This document shows positions 5,633-6,185 of a stretch of 6,185 nt of DNA, piece by piece. Below the pieces are notes generated by a model. That model did not search any database and had not been told where the DNA came from. It worked only from the letters and a program-made list of their open reading frames with translations. Source of the DNA: a candidate division TA06 bacterium SM23_40 (GTDB taxonomy: Bacteria > LJUI01 > SM1-40); the NCBI GenBank assembly GCA_001303705.1, contig LJUI01000147.1, positions 1 to 6,185 on the forward strand. The letters are read 5' to 3'. Made by a program: the position numbers and the translations under genes. The first letter of the stretch is position 1; every line of letters starts with the position of its first letter.

Positions 5633-6185
5633 TGCGATCAGCGCGCCGGTGTGCTTGTCGAGGTCGCCGGTGATCTCCTCGATGCCGCGGACCACATCGT
5701 CGACCTGATCCTCTGCCAGTGTGGCCAGGATCGTCTTGCTGTAGGTCTTGTGTTCGCCGAGGAAATTGATGAAATCGACGAACAGGGGCACGGTAGAGAG
5801 GATGTCCCGAATACCCTGGGATTCGAAGACAGTGGCGCCTCTGATCCCCATCTCCAGAAAGAGCTCGAAGACGTCGGCCACCCACCGTTCCTCCTGAAGA
5901 ACCAGGATGAGCAGCTTCGCCGACTTTCTCTTCGCCGGCGACACCGGGGCGGGTCTGGTATGGCGGAGAAAGGTCTCGCAGAGGGCGAGATTCGAAGGCG
6001 ACTTGACGAGCTCTCTCCTCACCCGTTCATCGCGCAGCACCCTGGAGACCTGTGCCAGAAGCTGGACATGACCTCCCGGTTTATCCTCGGGGCCGACGAT
6101 GATGACAAACAGGTTGACCTTCCGGTTATCGAGCGCCTCGAAGTCCACGCCCTTTGGAGAGACGGCAAGGCCCAGCACGAAATCA
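5588..6185 (-). CDS. PTS EIIA domain fused to a PII-like signalling domain (N-terminus outside the window)
   Basis: The frame is open to the right edge, so the N-terminus, including the phosphoryl-accepting His of the EIIA domain, is missing here; the GTG at 6178 is internal. The 198 visible residues split in two. Residues 1-77 match the second half of a fructose/mannitol-type EIIA (PTS_EIIA_2): LGLAVSPKGVDFEALDNRKVN, then VIIVGPEDKPGGHVQLLAQVSRVLRDE. A short basic linker (APVSPAKRKS, 79-88) follows. Residues 89-193 (AKLLILVLQEER, FLEMGIRGATVFESQGI, STVPLF, KTILATL, IEEITGDLD, LVDLHLVRG) have the beta-alpha-beta pattern of small PII-like (GlnB-fold) proteins, with GATV-ES-G at the start of the T-loop region. 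This suggests a sensor linking phosphoryl state to a small-ligand signal, probably regulatory (PTS-Ntr-like) rather than sugar uptake. The EIIA call is firm. The PII-like call is from pattern memory and a little less so. Confidence 0.82.
   Translation of the reverse strand, partial: DFVLGLAVSPKGVDFEALDNRKVNLFVIIVGPEDKPGGHVQLLAQVSRVLRDERVRRELVKSPSNLALCETFLRHTRPAPVSPAKRKSAKLLILVLQEERWVADVFELFLEMGIRGATVFESQGIRDILSTVPLFVDFINFLGEHKTYSKTILATLAEDQVDDVVRGIEEITGDLDKHTGALIALVDLHLVRGSMEMI

Overview
This is a GC-rich bacterial window with a tail-to-tail gene layout and dense coding. It has three genes on the + strand (1-4411), two on the - strand (4408-6185), and one 244-bp intergenic gap (5344-5587). 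There are no rRNA or tRNA genes, CRISPR arrays, transposases or integrases. The organism cannot be named from this sequence. The TMTC-like membrane protein with TPRs and the PTS EIIA domain fused to a PII-like domain suggest an uncultured, high-GC, probably Gram-negative lineage (FCB/PVC or Eisenbacteria-like). That placement is inference only.

Region 1 (1-4411, + strand) looks like one transcription unit for a surface glycan or for glycosylation. It holds a multi-pass TMTC/GT-C-like membrane protein with C-terminal TPRs (5' end outside the window), a GT-B family 4 glycosyltransferase starting 4 bp after the first stop, and a PaaK/CapK-type adenylate-forming enzyme. No phenylacetate catabolism gene is visible nearby, so the third gene more likely serves polysaccharide assembly or modification, as CapK-like proteins in capsule and EPS loci do. 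Its substrate cannot be read from the sequence. The glycosyltransferase ends in five copies of a 21-bp (7-residue) repeat.

Region 2 (4408-6185, - strand) has a truncated gene at the right edge. It encodes the C-terminal part of a PTS EIIA (fructose/mannitol-type) domain fused to a PII-like signalling domain. Downstream of it is a radical SAM protein with a clear CX3CX2C motif and the family signature LDNNFLA. The 244-bp gap between them is mostly a degenerate 26-bp tandem repeat array of about eight copies. The array runs into the last codons of the EIIA-PII gene.

The two strands meet at 4408-4411, where both stop codons lie within one palindromic CTAG. No terminator hairpin separates the convergent units. 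The points most worth a second look are the EIIA-PII fusion, the 26-bp array that seems to have grown from the gene's 3' end, the second phased array inside the glycosyltransferase, and the uncharacterised radical SAM enzyme next to a glycan operon.
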